Assembly (NCBI GenBank): GCA_023412495.1
Contig: JAEYNP010000120.1
Location: 1 to 64,000 of the forward strand
Direction of reading: 5' to 3'
Origin: Pseudomonadota bacterium
Lineage (GTDB): Bacteria; Desulfobacterota; Desulfobulbia; Desulfobulbales; Desulfocapsaceae
Length of the DNA: 64,000 bases
Below are positions 14,541-23,933 of the stretch, piece after piece (the stretch's first letter is position 1; each line of letters begins with the position of its first letter). The translations under genes were made by a program, and so were the position numbers. Below the pieces are notes generated by a model, which saw nothing but the letters and a program-made list of their open reading frames with translations, searched no databases and was not told where the DNA came from.

Positions 14541-16594
14541 ATCAATATTTTCAGCACGAAACAAAGCTGCAACCTGGGACAAAGGCGCGGGCCGAGGATG
14601 TCAATCAGCGATTCGATGGTTGTGTCCTTGGCTTCGACAAGCTCCCGGCACCTCACCCGTCATTGCCTGGTTTTGCCGATCCGGTGGCGGTAGGCACTCC
14701 GACCAATACCATTCATGCCGTTTCGGCCGGGCAAGCAATGGGCGGCGGTCTGGATTATGCCATCGATACCGGCGTGGCAAACGCCTTTGTGGTCAACCTG
14801 GCTATTGCCCCGACATCCTACCGGGACGGCCTGAAAATCTCTTTCAAGGCGGCGAACGCGAATACCGGGGCCGCGACGATCAACGTTAATGGCTTGGGTG
14901 TCAAGTCGCTTGTCCGGTCGAACGGCCAGGCCTTGGTTGCTGGAGATATCGCAGCCGGGCAGGTTGTGTCTGTCATCTATAATGGTAATCAATTCTTCGG
15001 CATTGCCGCTTTCCAAGGTCAGTTCAATGAGATTATCTACCTGACGCAAAATTCCGCCAATGCGGCTGCAGTTTCGGCCACCACGGCGACCACTCAGGCG
15101 GGTATCGCGACCACCAAGGCGAGTGAGGCTTCTGCTTCAGCGACGACAGCGACAAATCAGGCCGTGGTTGCGACCGCGCAAGCCGGTATCGCCACGACCA
15201 AGGCGGGCGAGGCCTCCACTTCTGCCACCAATGCGGCGAACAGCGAAAACTCTGCCTCCACTTATGCCGGCACGGCAACCACTCAAGCGGGGATCGCCAC
15301 GACAAAGGCGGGTGAGGCGGCCACCAGCGCGACCAATGCGGCCGGCTCGGCAAGTACCGCATCGACTCAAGCCGGTATCGCGACCACCAAGGCCGGTGAA
15401 GCCTCCACTTCCGCGACCAATGCGGCCGGTTCTGCCACCACCGCATCGACTCAAGCCGGTATCGCGACTACCAAGGCGGCGGAGGCGGCGGCTTCGGCAA
15501 CGGCAGCTCAAGAGGCGGCGGAAAGTATTTCGGGCGGGCTGGAGTGGGGAGTCCATACAACCAATCAGGTGTCGGTTGCCTGGAAAGGTTTTCTCATGGA
15601 CACCTCCGCAGGAGTCCGCACAGTTACTCCAAATCCTACTCCTGTTGCCGGGGAGAGTTTTGGGGTAGCCGACCTCAAGGACACCTTTCGCCTCAACAAG
15701 TGCGTCGTCGCATTTACTGGGGTGAAGCTCCACGGGGTAGTACAGACTGAGGACATGACTCTCGATGTCAAAGGGCAGGTGGTAACCTTCAGTTGGGTCA
15801 GCGCAGAAGTAGGCTGGCGGATCACAGACCTTGTACCATCTGGAGCCTTGGCAATCGTCGGTCCTGGTATGATACCTATGATTGGTCTTCTACCAAGAAT
15901 GAGTATCACTGGATTTGTCACTCGTACAACCGGGGATAACCAGATCACTATAGGTAAAGGACAGTGCCTTGATACGACTCTCCAGCATCACATGGCAATC
16001 ACCGGGGATACCGTACTGAACTTGGGTACAACGCCCAATAGAACCTGGCATCTATTCGTAGTCCACGTAATCGCCACTGATACGTATACAGTGAAGGCTT
16101 ACTATGACGGCTTCCTTGCGCCAGCTTCAGATGCGACTATTGATTGGTACTGTCCGATTGACTTCGCTCAGAATGGTGGAGATGGGAAGCTCTGGCAATT
16201 CTATTCGGCTGATGGGGTTCACATAAACCTGAAGGCTAGTCAGTGTGCAGTAACCTCAAAGGTTGCTCCACCGGCTGGGTGCTCCACTCCTGTATCACTG
16301 GCTGGGTATATACCAGATGTATCAATGGTCTCCGAGGTGTTGATGGGCGGCCAGGCGGCCAGTAACGGGCAGTTTTTATGTGTAGGGTTTGACGGCACAA
16401 ACGTACACCATGCATTTGCCGCATCTATCACAGAGCTGGCCGATAATGAGCGGCATGCTTGGTTCTCTGCTGCATACGGTGGTCCTCAATGGATGCCTAC
16501 AAACAACGGGGTGATCTATTGGGGAGATGGCACATATTCAAACGCATCAGGCACGGCAGATCTTCGACTGCATGCATTCAAACTAAGGAGATAA
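14537..16594 (+). CDS. Tail fibre protein with 28-residue alanine-rich repeats
   Basis: 685 residues from the ATG at 14537, which overlaps the nozzle stop as ATGA; an upstream ORF extension is shadow sequence. Residues 1-170 form a virion-attachment-like domain. Residues about 180-330 consist of TQAGIATTKAGEAxTSATNAAGSA repeats of 28 residues (four heptads), a trimeric coiled-coil stalk. Residues 340-685 are a beta-rich receptor-binding tip. DNA from about 15800 to the end is visibly AT-richer than the stalk, fitting an exchanged tip module. Confidence 0.85.
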   Translation: MNQYFQHETKLQPGTKARAEDVNQRFDGCVLGFDKLPAPHPSLPGFADPVAVGTPTNTIHAVSAGQAMGGGLDYAIDTGVANAFVVNLAIAPTSYRDGLKISFKAANANTGAATINVNGLGVKSLVRSNGQALVAGDIAAGQVVSVIYNGNQFFGIAAFQGQFNEIIYLTQNSANAAAVSATTATTQAGIATTKASEASASATTATNQAVVATAQAGIATTKAGEASTSATNAANSENSASTYAGTATTQAGIATTKAGEAATSATNAAGSASTASTQAGIATTKAGEASTSATNAAGSATTASTQAGIATTKAAEAAASATAAQEAAESISGGLEWGVHTTNQVSVAWKGFLMDTSAGVRTVTPNPTPVAGESFGVADLKDTFRLNKCVVAFTGVKLHGVVQTEDMTLDVKGQVVTFSWVSAEVGWRITDLVPSGALAIVGPGMIPMIGLLPRMSITGFVTRTTGDNQITIGKGQCLDTTLQHHMAITGDTVLNLGTTPNRTWHLFVVHVIATDTYTVKAYYDGFLAPASDATIDWYCPIDFAQNGGDGKLWQFYSADGVHINLKASQCAVTSKVAPPAGCSTPVSLAGYIPDVSMVSEVLMGGQAASNGQFLCVGFDGTNVHHAFAASITELADNERHAWFSAAYGGPQWMPTNNGVIYWGDGTYSNASGTADLRLHAFKLRR
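15079..15520 (+). repeat. Tandem 84-base repeats in the tail-fibre stalk
   Basis: Four to five imperfect copies of an 84-base unit encode TQAGIATTKAGEA-x-TSATNAAGSA. The last two full copies (about 15367-15450 and the preceding 84 bases) are nearly identical at DNA level. Irregular spacing in the first copies (an inserted TNQAVVATA segment) suggests unequal recombination. Stalk length could vary by repeat gain or loss. Confidence 0.8.
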
Positions 16595-16597
16595 CCA

Positions 16598-17137
16598 ATG
16601 AGCAAACCATCAGATTTCTTCGGGGCGTCTCCGAAGACGGTTCTTGATAAACCATACATGCATGTACAAGAGCAGAGGGCCTACAATGAGGATGGAGGAT
16701 CGACTGTTGCTGACGCCTGGACACGGAGGGTACTCAATACCACCATCTACAACGATATTCTAGGAGCGTCTCTGAATAATGTCACTGGAGAAGTGAGTAT
16801 ACCCGTTGGGAAATACTATACAAAAGGTTTAGCGGTGTTTGTTATGGCCGCTAATAGCACTGTAATACTTGGTATAGGAGTTGATGGTAGTATTACACTC
16901 CAATCCCTGACACAACCACGCAGTCCTAGTACGAGCTATGCACTCATCAGTGTTAGCGGTCTTATTTCAATAACTCAACCTGGGAAGATTGATTTGAGTT
17001 ATTACGCAGGGTTAGCTATGGCTACTAGCGGATTGGGGTTCTCAAATTCATCAGGATCTATTACGGATGCGGCGATCCCATCCATCTACTCAGAACTCGA
17101 AATCTGGCAACTCAGCGGCTCCGTAGAGGTAGCCTAA
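16598..17137 (+). CDS. Second tail fibre / receptor-binding protein
   Basis: 179 residues, Ser/Thr/Gly-rich and beta-strand-rich. The N-terminal segment (PSDFFGASPKTVLDKPYMHVQEQ) probably anchors to another fibre protein. The gene is clearly lower in GC than the neighbouring structural genes (TAATAG-rich, ATA codons), as is the end of the upstream fibre gene. AAGGAGATAACC precedes the ATG. The location and composition suggest a host-range determinant acquired separately; no domain family is recognised. Confidence 0.6.
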   Translation: MSKPSDFFGASPKTVLDKPYMHVQEQRAYNEDGGSTVADAWTRRVLNTTIYNDILGASLNNVTGEVSIPVGKYYTKGLAVFVMAANSTVILGIGVDGSITLQSLTQPRSPSTSYALISVSGLISITQPGKIDLSYYAGLAMATSGLGFSNSSGSITDAAIPSIYSELEIWQLSGSVEVA

Positions 17138-17148
17138 AGGAGAACCCT

Positions 17149-17706
17149 ATGCTGTGGAAATGTATTTTTGACTTGATAACCAACCGTGGCAAAAGAGTTG
17201 ACCCAAATGGTCCCCGCGAAGGCGAGTACGCCGTGGATATCCATTCATCCCTCTGCGGGTGGTTCAATGTCCACCCTGAACGGTACATGTGGGACGGCTC
17301 GGCCCTGGTCGCATGGCCGGGATGGGAGGACGAGGAGCTGGAGAAGACCAAGGATCGGGTATGGGAACAGATCAAGGCCGAGCGGGACCGCCGGGTGAAC
17401 GGCGGCTTCAAGGTCGAGGTCCGGGCCGACGAGTTCAAGTGGTATCACAGCGACCAGAAATCCCGGATTCAACACCTTGGACTGAAGGCGGCCGGCGCCG
17501 CGGTGCCGGCGATCCCCTGGAAGACCATGGACGGGAGTTTTGAGCCGATGAGCGAGGCTATTGCTACGGCCGTTTTCAATGCAGCTCTCGCCCTCGATAC
17601 CGCCCTCTTCACCAAGGCCGAGCAGCACAAGGCCCTGATGAGGGCAAGCGCAGATCCCGAGGGCTATGATTTTTCTGCCGGATGGCCTGAGAGGTACGAG
17701 GAATGA
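17149..17706 (+). CDS. DUF4376-domain tail protein
   Basis: 185 residues. Residues 70-180 match the DUF4376 pattern: an AERDRRVNGGFKVEV segment, a W/F-x-SDQKSRIQ-LG motif at about 100-112, then IPWKTMDGSF and an A-F-x-A-x-A-L helix. This domain occurs in phage tail-fibre-associated proteins. The N terminus (about 1-55) resembles a short fibre-proximal region. A GGAG site precedes the ATG, and the stop overlaps the next gene. Confidence 0.75.
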   Translation: MLWKCIFDLITNRGKRVDPNGPREGEYAVDIHSSLCGWFNVHPERYMWDGSALVAWPGWEDEELEKTKDRVWEQIKAERDRRVNGGFKVEVRADEFKWYHSDQKSRIQHLGLKAAGAAVPAIPWKTMDGSFEPMSEAIATAVFNAALALDTALFTKAEQHKALMRASADPEGYDFSAGWPERYEE

Positions 17707-18176
17707 GATACCAGGATGCTCGGCCCCGGATTCAGTCCGGGGATATCATTGCCTTCCGGCATGACAATCTTGCATCGAGGATCATAAGGGCGGCAACCGG
17801 TTCCGACTACTCACATGTCGGTGTAGCCTGGCCGGTTGCCGGCCGCGTGATGATCCTGGAGGCTGTCATTCCCGAAATCAGGATATTCCCCCTTTCCAAA
17901 CTCCTTCCGTTCTATTGGGTTGCGCTCAACAGGCCCCTTTGCCCCGAGGCGGAAGAATTCGCGCTCTCCAAGGTAGGAGAGCGATATTCCATCCCGGAGG
18001 CGATCCGGGGCTATTTCAACCTCACAAAGAGCGATCAAATATGGCAATGCGCGGAATACGTGAAGTCCGTTCTCAATGCCGGCGAGGATCGTTTCTTTGC
18101 CAAAAGCACCCCCTCTGAAGTGGTCGAGGAGGCAATGAAGCAAGATGGCATTATCGCCATGATCACCAAAACCTGA
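17703..18176 (+). CDS. Permuted NlpC/P60-like (YiiX/DUF830) cysteine hydrolase
   Basis: 157 residues. The order of catalytic residues is permuted: DYSHVGVAW with His38 comes first, a Glu near 53 (LEAV) follows, and the nucleophile candidate Cys116 lies in IWQCAEYV. The segment RIQSGDIIAFRH is the usual N-terminal strand of this fold. Such enzymes cleave amide or lipid-ester bonds and in phages may act on peptidoglycan during entry. It sits among tail genes rather than the lysis module, which favours a virion role. No signal peptide. Confidence 0.75.
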   Translation: MRYQDARPRIQSGDIIAFRHDNLASRIIRAATGSDYSHVGVAWPVAGRVMILEAVIPEIRIFPLSKLLPFYWVALNRPLCPEAEEFALSKVGERYSIPEAIRGYFNLTKSDQIWQCAEYVKSVLNAGEDRFFAKSTPSEVVEEAMKQDGIIAMITKT

Positions 18177-18185
18177 GAGGAACGC

Positions 18186-19418
18186 ATGTCCATCTACAAG
18201 AACAAAGCAGACCAAAGGGTGATCGGGAATACCGAGAAAGCCTTTCGGGATGACTTCCCTGGGAACAGCCTGGATCACTGTTGGGAGGCCCCGGTAATTG
18301 CCGGCGCCGCAACTGCCGTTGTCAGCGGTTCCAACTTGACAATCAATCTCACGACTGCCGCGGCGGACTCGGTAATCCTTACCGGGACTCAACCTTTTTC
18401 GGTGCCATGCCGGGCAACGTTCTCCCTGCTGCTGTCCGCCAGGTCCGCAAACCAGGAGGTTATCCTGGAGCTTATTTCCCGGACCTATAAGGAATCCGGC
18501 GGGGCAAATGGTCACTATGCCCGGTGGAAGTTCGACGGCACGACCGCCACGACCGCGAAGACTCGAACCAGAAACACCGACACAGAAGGGACCGAGGCAT
18601 CGAGGACAATATCAACGACTGCGGCGACAGTGAGGCTCTATGCGATCGATCTTGGATATGATGATGTGCGTTTCAGCCAGTTTGATGTTGATTCTACGGC
18701 GGCAAGGGGGGCGGCATTTGTTCATACCGCCAAGATACCAGCCCCGGAAGAGGCCTATTACCTGCGGATCACCGTCCGGAACACGGCGGCGTCCACGGCG
18801 CTTACCGCCACCCTCGACTTCGTTTCCGTGCAGGATATTACGGAGATCATGGCAGAGATTGCGGCAGGGACAGGGTTTTCAACGGATAATTGCGCGATGC
18901 CGGTTGCCGTGCGATCCATGCCCACAACCAACGTGGGCGGGCAGGCTGCCCATGATGCTGCCATCTCGGGAAACCCGGTGCGCGTGGGGGCAAGGGCATT
19001 GACGGCAAACTACGCCGCCGTGGGTACTGGCGACGTGGCAGACCTTGTTGCTACCCTCGTCGGCGCACTGATCACAAAACCCTATGCCATCCCTGAAGCG
19101 GAATGGTCCTATGCCGCGGCTGCCGGCGGGATCGTCAACACGACCGATGTTGTGGCGAAGGCGGCGGCCGGCGCAGGCCTGCGGAACTACCTGATCGCGT
19201 TTCAGGTAAGGAATGCCAATGCGACCGCCACGGAATTTGTCATCAAGGATGGCTCGACCGTCATCTGGCGCGGCCACTTGCCGGCAAGCATGACCGGAAG
19301 CATGGAGGTTGAGCTTCCGATTCCGCTGAAATCCTCTGCCAATGCTGCGCTGAACGTCGCCTGTATCACGACCGGGGCGCAGGTTTACTTCAATGCCCAG
19401 GGGTATGTCGCTCCATAA
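18186..19418 (+). CDS. Large beta-rich tail/virion surface protein
   Basis: 410 residues, Thr/Ala-rich. Residues 20-190 look like a concanavalin-type beta sandwich (FSLLLSARSANQEVILELISR, HYARWKFDGT, YYLRITVRNTAAS). Residues 300-410 form a second sandwich (LRNYLIAFQVRNANATATEFVIKDGSTVIWRG and a PLKSSANAALNVACITTGAQVYFNAQGY end) like those on phage decoration or baseplate proteins. Its role may be adsorption or capsid decoration. GAGAGGAACGC precedes the ATG. A terminator follows. Confidence 0.55.
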   Translation: MSIYKNKADQRVIGNTEKAFRDDFPGNSLDHCWEAPVIAGAATAVVSGSNLTINLTTAAADSVILTGTQPFSVPCRATFSLLLSARSANQEVILELISRTYKESGGANGHYARWKFDGTTATTAKTRTRNTDTEGTEASRTISTTAATVRLYAIDLGYDDVRFSQFDVDSTAARGAAFVHTAKIPAPEEAYYLRITVRNTAASTALTATLDFVSVQDITEIMAEIAAGTGFSTDNCAMPVAVRSMPTTNVGGQAAHDAAISGNPVRVGARALTANYAAVGTGDVADLVATLVGALITKPYAIPEAEWSYAAAAGGIVNTTDVVAKAAAGAGLRNYLIAFQVRNANATATEFVIKDGSTVIWRGHLPASMTGSMEVELPIPLKSSANAALNVACITTGAQVYFNAQGYVAP

Positions 19419-19451
19419 ATAAAAATATTCATCGAATAAATAAAAAATATC

Positions 19452-19492
19452 CCATCGGGAGGTTTTTGATTACCTTCCGATGTGGCTTTTAT
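19452..19492 (+). terminator. Rho-independent terminator after the tail genes
   Basis: CATCGGGAGG pairs with CCTTCCGATG across a short loop (TTTTTGATTA), followed by TGGCTTTTATGG. It lies in the 134-base gap between the tail protein and the lipoprotein gene, in locally AT-rich DNA. It would separate the structural transcript from the ejection-protein genes or reduce read-through. Confidence 0.65.
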
Positions 19493-19552
19493 GGTATTGA
19501 TGTTCCATAAATGATGCGAGTTGTGAAGATAGAAATTTTTCATGGTGACGAG

Positions 19553-20359
19553 ATGAAAAGTAAATCAAAAGTGTTGAATGATGAGGGAAAAACCGTAAGA
19601 GAGGAATTTCTTGGATGGGTAATAGCCGCGATCATCCTTCTCTTCATTCTCTCTTTCTGCGGCTGTTCCACGAAAACGCCAACCGAGTTTGCCAAAGAGA
19701 CTCAGCCGATATCCTCAGTCGGTAACGAACAGGCCATGGTCAACGCCTGCCTTGAGTGGATGGCGAAAGAGGAACGCGAAGAGCGGGCTCGATACGACAG
19801 CTTGCCGGCAGATGAAAAAGCCTTCGCCCTGATGCATCGGGAGACCATGAGCATGGTCAAAAACGTGTGGGGCAAAGAAAGCAATGTGTGTAAGCCCGGC
19901 ACCAACCAGTGGGACGCCTATCAAACTTACGTCAAGGAGACCGAGGCAACCAAACGGCAATACGCGTCTGACGCAAAGAGCGTGGCCACCTTCGGTATCG
20001 TGACAACCGGGGCCGTCAAGTTGGCTGATGCCGTCATGGGTAGGGTGGGTGACAGAATTTCCACGACCGGCGATAACTCCGGGGTGAACAAGACCACAAC
20101 CACGACGAACACGACTACCGTGGCGGCGGCGACCGGCCAGGGCCAGGCAACTGCCAATGGTGGCGGCACATCCGGCGAGAAGGGCAAGGAAGAAACCGCC
20201 TCGACAACTGTCAATCCGCTGCACTGGCAGGACTGCACCACAAGCCCGAAGGGTACGCCTACGATTGATGAAGTCAACAAATGTATGCAGGACTATGGCT
20301 ATAAGACAGAAGTCAAGGACGGTCAGCTTTACCTCGATGGGAAACCTTACAACGGGTGA
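19553..20359 (+). CDS. Phage lipoprotein or single-pass membrane protein
   Basis: 268 residues from the ATG at 19553, where GGTGACGAG precedes. An in-frame ATG at 19511 is possible. Residues 1-18 are charged. Residues 22-42 are a hydrophobic segment ending LSFCGCSTKTP, a lipobox-like Cys, followed by a Thr/Gly-rich tail with a TTTTTNTTTV run near 190-205. Possibly a superinfection-exclusion or ejection-associated lipoprotein. No family recognised. Confidence 0.55.
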   Translation: MKSKSKVLNDEGKTVREEFLGWVIAAIILLFILSFCGCSTKTPTEFAKETQPISSVGNEQAMVNACLEWMAKEEREERARYDSLPADEKAFALMHRETMSMVKNVWGKESNVCKPGTNQWDAYQTYVKETEATKRQYASDAKSVATFGIVTTGAVKLADAVMGRVGDRISTTGDNSGVNKTTTTTNTTTVAAATGQGQATANGGGTSGEKGKEETASTTVNPLHWQDCTTSPKGTPTIDEVNKCMQDYGYKTEVKDGQLYLDGKPYNG

Positions 20360-20476
20360 AGGCGATAAGGATCTTCAAGGCTATGCACTTTAAATTGAAA
20401 GAAATCGAGGATGGTTGAAGGGGCAAGCTGTTCGGTTCCTCCTCCATCCTCCAATTTTTTCCAGGAAGGTAACGAA

Positions 20477-21688
20477 ATGGCTTACAACTCCACCGAAATA
20501 GCACCTGTAACACCGCCTGCAACACCGCAGGCGCCCGCCCTGCAAGAATACAAGCCCCCGGAGGCCCAGGCGACAAAGCCGACGATCGACGCGACCAAGA
20601 CCGGGTATCAAGCCCCGCAGACGGGGGAATTCAAGGCGCGGAGCCTCGACGCGGGGCTCCTTGAATACGATCCCACATCAAGCAAAAATCTCACCTTCGA
20701 CGGCCGGCAGATCAACGCTTCTGCTGTGGGGGCGAATATCAGCGACACGACCCCGCAGTTTTCGGAGTCCAAGAATTTCCTCTCTGATGGGGCATTTGTC
20801 GAAAATCGGGTGACGGGGCTCCTGGAGAATCCGGACAATCAGCTCATGCAACGGGCGAAGGCCCAGGGCATGGCGGAAGCCGGAGCCCGCGGCCTGCAAA
20901 ACTCAACCATGGGGGCCACCATCGGGCAGGCCAACATGATCGACAAGGCCCTCCAGATCGCGACTCCTGACGCCACGACCCAGGCAACCGCCGACATGAA
21001 CCGGCAGAATGCCACCTATGCGAGCCAGCAGAAGCAGCAGGACGCGCAGAACCAGGGCAGCCTCGCCGAGCAGACGGCAAAAATCAATTCCGCCCTTGAG
21101 GCTCAGAGGCAGGGGCTTTCCTGGGACAGCACCCAACAGAAGGCGGCGATCCAGGGCGACCTCAACAAGCAGGGGGCGAACATCGAGGCGGCCAAGGCGA
21201 ACCAGCAGGCCGAGCTTGCCAGGGACGCCAGGGAACACCAGGGGCTCCTCGAAGGCGCGAAGGCCGAGCAGCAGGCGAATATAACCGCCGAGCTTCAGGG
21301 AATGGAGTCCGTTTCTCAGCAGAACCTTACCATCCTGCAAAACAAGCTGGAGGCGGCGAACAATACCACCAAGGAGCAAAACGCGGCGATCATGCAGGCG
21401 TTTTCCGCTCAACAGGAGCTTATACGGACCACGATCAACAACGAGTACCAGAAGGCGACCCAACAGGCACAACTCAATGCGGCACAGAGGGATTCCCTTA
21501 GCTCGGCCATGACCACCATGGCGAACAATTACGAAATCTCCATCCAGAATATCATGCTCGACATGAACCTTGACGCGGCCGCGAAAAATGCCGCAATTAC
21601 CCGAATTAACAAGATATTTAATCAGGATATGAATAATATCGCGAACATTTTCGGGGCTTCCTACTCCGATACGAATCCGGGGGCGTAA
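20477..21688 (+). CDS. Probable internal virion (ejection) protein 1
   Basis: 403 residues from the ATG at 20477 (AGGAAGG nearby). A Pro/Ala-rich N terminus (1-60) is followed by a Gln/Ala-rich helical region from about 130 to 400, almost entirely alanine, glutamine and lysine heptads. It heads a run of six genes lacking recognisable enzymatic motifs before the giant polyvalent genes. This position and composition fit internal proteins ejected with DNA. No homologous family is identified, so the role is inferred from context. Confidence 0.55.
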   Translation: MAYNSTEIAPVTPPATPQAPALQEYKPPEAQATKPTIDATKTGYQAPQTGEFKARSLDAGLLEYDPTSSKNLTFDGRQINASAVGANISDTTPQFSESKNFLSDGAFVENRVTGLLENPDNQLMQRAKAQGMAEAGARGLQNSTMGATIGQANMIDKALQIATPDATTQATADMNRQNATYASQQKQQDAQNQGSLAEQTAKINSALEAQRQGLSWDSTQQKAAIQGDLNKQGANIEAAKANQQAELARDAREHQGLLEGAKAEQQANITAELQGMESVSQQNLTILQNKLEAANNTTKEQNAAIMQAFSAQQELIRTTINNEYQKATQQAQLNAAQRDSLSSAMTTMANNYEISIQNIMLDMNLDAAAKNAAITRINKIFNQDMNNIANIFGASYSDTNPGA

Positions 21689-22182
21689 TGATGAGACTCT
21701 GTGACAAGAAGGATGCCTTATGGCTTACGGCCCTCATGCTCGATGCTCACATCTTCGCCGGTTGTTCCGAGGACGGGATAGCGAAAACGAAAATGGTTTC
21801 CTACGTGAAGAACATGCTCACCCTCCCGGATATGGTGGTTTTGGCTCCGGCGCCGGGAAAGATGATCCATACTTTCCAGCGGAAGAGCGGCGTCATGTGG
21901 GAGATCCACACGGCGATTCGGCGCGACTGCGAGATTTCCGGCAAGGAGCGAGTTCAGCTTACGCGGGAGGCCTGCACGTGGATGATGAAAAACCGGGGCG
22001 CCCGGAAGTTCATCACCCATGTTCCCGCCGGCAACCGGGCGGCCGGGATCTATGCTATAGCTTGTGGCCTGGTCCGGGTCGGTGTCATCACCAAAGCAAT
22101 GAAAAAGGATGGTGTCCTGGTCGATGTGACGCTTTACCAGACCAGGGATGAAGATATCGAAAACGTCTTGGGAGGTATGTGA
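21688..22182 (+). CDS. GNAT-fold-like phage protein (gp13/DUF2824-like)
   Basis: 164 residues. The second half has a GNAT-like layout: a helix with QLTREACTWMMKNRGARKFITHVPAGNRAAGIYAIACGLVRVGVI at about 88-133, resembling the acetyl-CoA-binding segment of phage internal-virion acetyltransferase-like proteins. The first half has two beta strands (MVVLAPAPGKMIHTFQR, GVMWEIHTAIRR). Start and stop overlap its neighbours (TAATGATG; 1 base to the next ATG). Activity is unknown; some phage members of the fold are structural. Confidence 0.5.
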   Translation: MMRLCDKKDALWLTALMLDAHIFAGCSEDGIAKTKMVSYVKNMLTLPDMVVLAPAPGKMIHTFQRKSGVMWEIHTAIRRDCEISGKERVQLTREACTWMMKNRGARKFITHVPAGNRAAGIYAIACGLVRVGVITKAMKKDGVLVDVTLYQTRDEDIENVLGGM

Positions 22183-22183
22183 C

Positions 22184-23107
22184 ATGCCTGTTTTGATTCC
22201 AATTATTGCGGCGGCAGCGAGTGCAGCTTTCGCCACTACAGTTTCTGCAGCCATCGGCTTAACCGCTTTAGTCGGTGCAACTGTTGGCTCGATGATTGCC
22301 GGAGCTGTAATTGGTGCTGCGGTAGGGGCCGTGGGCGCGGCGATCACCGGGGGAGATATCGGCAAGGGCGCTTTGTGGGGCGCTGTCGGTGGAGCCGTTG
22401 CTGGCGGCTTTGCGGGATGGGCGTCTACGTCCGGTTCGGCTGCGGGAGAGGCGGCCGCTGCATCGTCAACCAACCTCAGCCAAGGCACTGCGTCCCCGGC
22501 AATAATGGATGCTGCGGCCGGGAGTACCGGAAGTGGCGGCGGGGGAGGTGCCGGCTTAGGCCTCGGCAGCATCTCAGAAGGTTCCGGCACTATGGGGGCC
22601 GCGGCGATCACCACATCCGGGCAGGCGATTTCCGGCTATGCCCAGGGGCAGGCCCAGGAGGAGGCGGCGAAGGAAGCGGCCGAGGCCGCCGAAAAAGCCA
22701 GGAAAGAGGAATTCGACCAACGCATTAAGGAAATCATGCTTTCTCATGAGCAACGAATGGGCGAGATCGGTTCGCAGACATCAGGCGCCCTCGCCCTCGC
22801 CGACAAGAACAACGCGGCCGCTATGGAACAGCTAAATACCCGGATCGGTGCGGAGAAGGATGCGGTGGGAGCGGCCAATGCCAGGGAGGACAAGAAGATT
22901 GCCGGCTTCAACGAGTCCATCCGCGGGACCGATGAGAACCTCTTCAATCGTCCTACATTCGACTTTGCCCAGGAGCAGCAGCAGGACGCTTTCTCTTCTG
23001 GTTTTGATGAGGCGGTTGCCGCGAAAACCGGACAAACCGTTGACGCCGCAACTCTCAATCCCAATGATCCGCTCCTCCTTGAAAAAGAGAAGTTGGCCGT
23101 AGCCTAA
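22184..23107 (+). CDS. Glycine-zipper ejection protein
   Basis: 307 residues from the ATG at 22184. Residues 1-90 are an Ala/Gly hydrophobic stretch (IPIIAAAASAAFATTVSAAIGLTALVGATVGSMIAGAVIGAAVGAVGAAITGG in outline), a glycine-zipper membrane segment. Residues 150-300 are charged helices (EEAAKEAAEAAEKARKEEF). This is the usual shape of pore-forming ejection proteins that build a transenvelope channel. GGAGGT lies nine bases upstream. Confidence 0.65.
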   Translation: MPVLIPIIAAAASAAFATTVSAAIGLTALVGATVGSMIAGAVIGAAVGAVGAAITGGDIGKGALWGAVGGAVAGGFAGWASTSGSAAGEAAAASSTNLSQGTASPAIMDAAAGSTGSGGGGGAGLGLGSISEGSGTMGAAAITTSGQAISGYAQGQAQEEAAKEAAEAAEKARKEEFDQRIKEIMLSHEQRMGEIGSQTSGALALADKNNAAAMEQLNTRIGAEKDAVGAANAREDKKIAGFNESIRGTDENLFNRPTFDFAQEQQQDAFSSGFDEAVAAKTGQTVDAATLNPNDPLLLEKEKLAVA

Positions 23108-23120
23108 GAGGTTCATCATC

Positions 23121-23933
23121 ATGCTTGCAAATCCAGGACGTACAAGTCAGAGCCAGGACCGGGGCAGAAACGACAATCGGTTCCGCAACGCTGTGGAGGC
23201 GAGGCCCAAGGACGTGTATTACCGCCCGGAATACGGGTGGGTCATGTCCAATGAGGACGTGAAAAAAGAAAAGGCGATCAAGGCCCAATATGATGAGGCT
23301 GAAGCAAAGGCGGCCGCCCAGGTTGCGCAGGCCGAAGCTGATTTCCAGCGATCAGTCGCCGAAGGGCGGGGGCAGATCAATTCCGCATATGCCGCGGCGG
23401 CAGCGAAAAATAATGTTCCAATGGTCCCGGTCCGTGTCGTGAACGGAAATAATGTGGAGGCTACTTACATGCTCCCAAAATCTTCCGTTGATCAGATGAA
23501 CAAGGATTCTTTCAACAAAGGAAAGGGGTCATACACCGGGAACTATGTCGATGGTGGGAAATTTTACAACGTCGATGTCCGCGTTACCGGGACCGGCGGC
23601 AAGCGTGGGCAGGAGCTTCATGACGCCCTGAGAAACGCTTCGATCGACAACGAGAAAGCCCTGGCGACCGCAAACGCCAACCTCCAGAAGGAAAAGGCGT
23701 CTCAGCTTGCCGGCTTCAATGCGGCAGCAGACAAGAGTTATGCAGGGGCTCGGCAGGTTTGGCAGACCGAGCTTAACAATATCCACAACTCATATGGCGA
23801 GAGAGTGGCAAAGGGCAAGGCTAAGTACGCGGAGAGCAAGAAGAAGTACAGTGATTCCGTTGCCGGCGTAGACATGGGCCTCCTTGAGAGCCCGACAAAC
23901 CAGGTTGACCCCAACAAGAATGGTGCGAAATAA
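23121..23933 (+). CDS. Probable internal virion protein
   Basis: 270 residues, Lys/Ala-rich helices (residues 50-90 and 160-250) around a small beta-strand core (MVPVRVVNGNNVEATYMLPKSSV, GKFYNVDVRVTGTGGKRGQ). AGAGGTTC precedes the ATG. It is the third protein of the putative ejection set. No family is recognised; the coiled-coil-plus-beta architecture would suit a DNA-ejection scaffold. Confidence 0.5.
   Translation: MLANPGRTSQSQDRGRNDNRFRNAVEARPKDVYYRPEYGWVMSNEDVKKEKAIKAQYDEAEAKAAAQVAQAEADFQRSVAEGRGQINSAYAAAAAKNNVPMVPVRVVNGNNVEATYMLPKSSVDQMNKDSFNKGKGSYTGNYVDGGKFYNVDVRVTGTGGKRGQELHDALRNASIDNEKALATANANLQKEKASQLAGFNAAADKSYAGARQVWQTELNNIHNSYGERVAKGKAKYAESKKKYSDSVAGVDMGLLESPTNQVDPNKNGAK

Noticed and set aside
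15079..15520. Possible CRISPR-like direct repeats
   Set aside because: The repeats are in frame inside the tail-fibre gene, have no unique spacers, and encode a heptad stalk.
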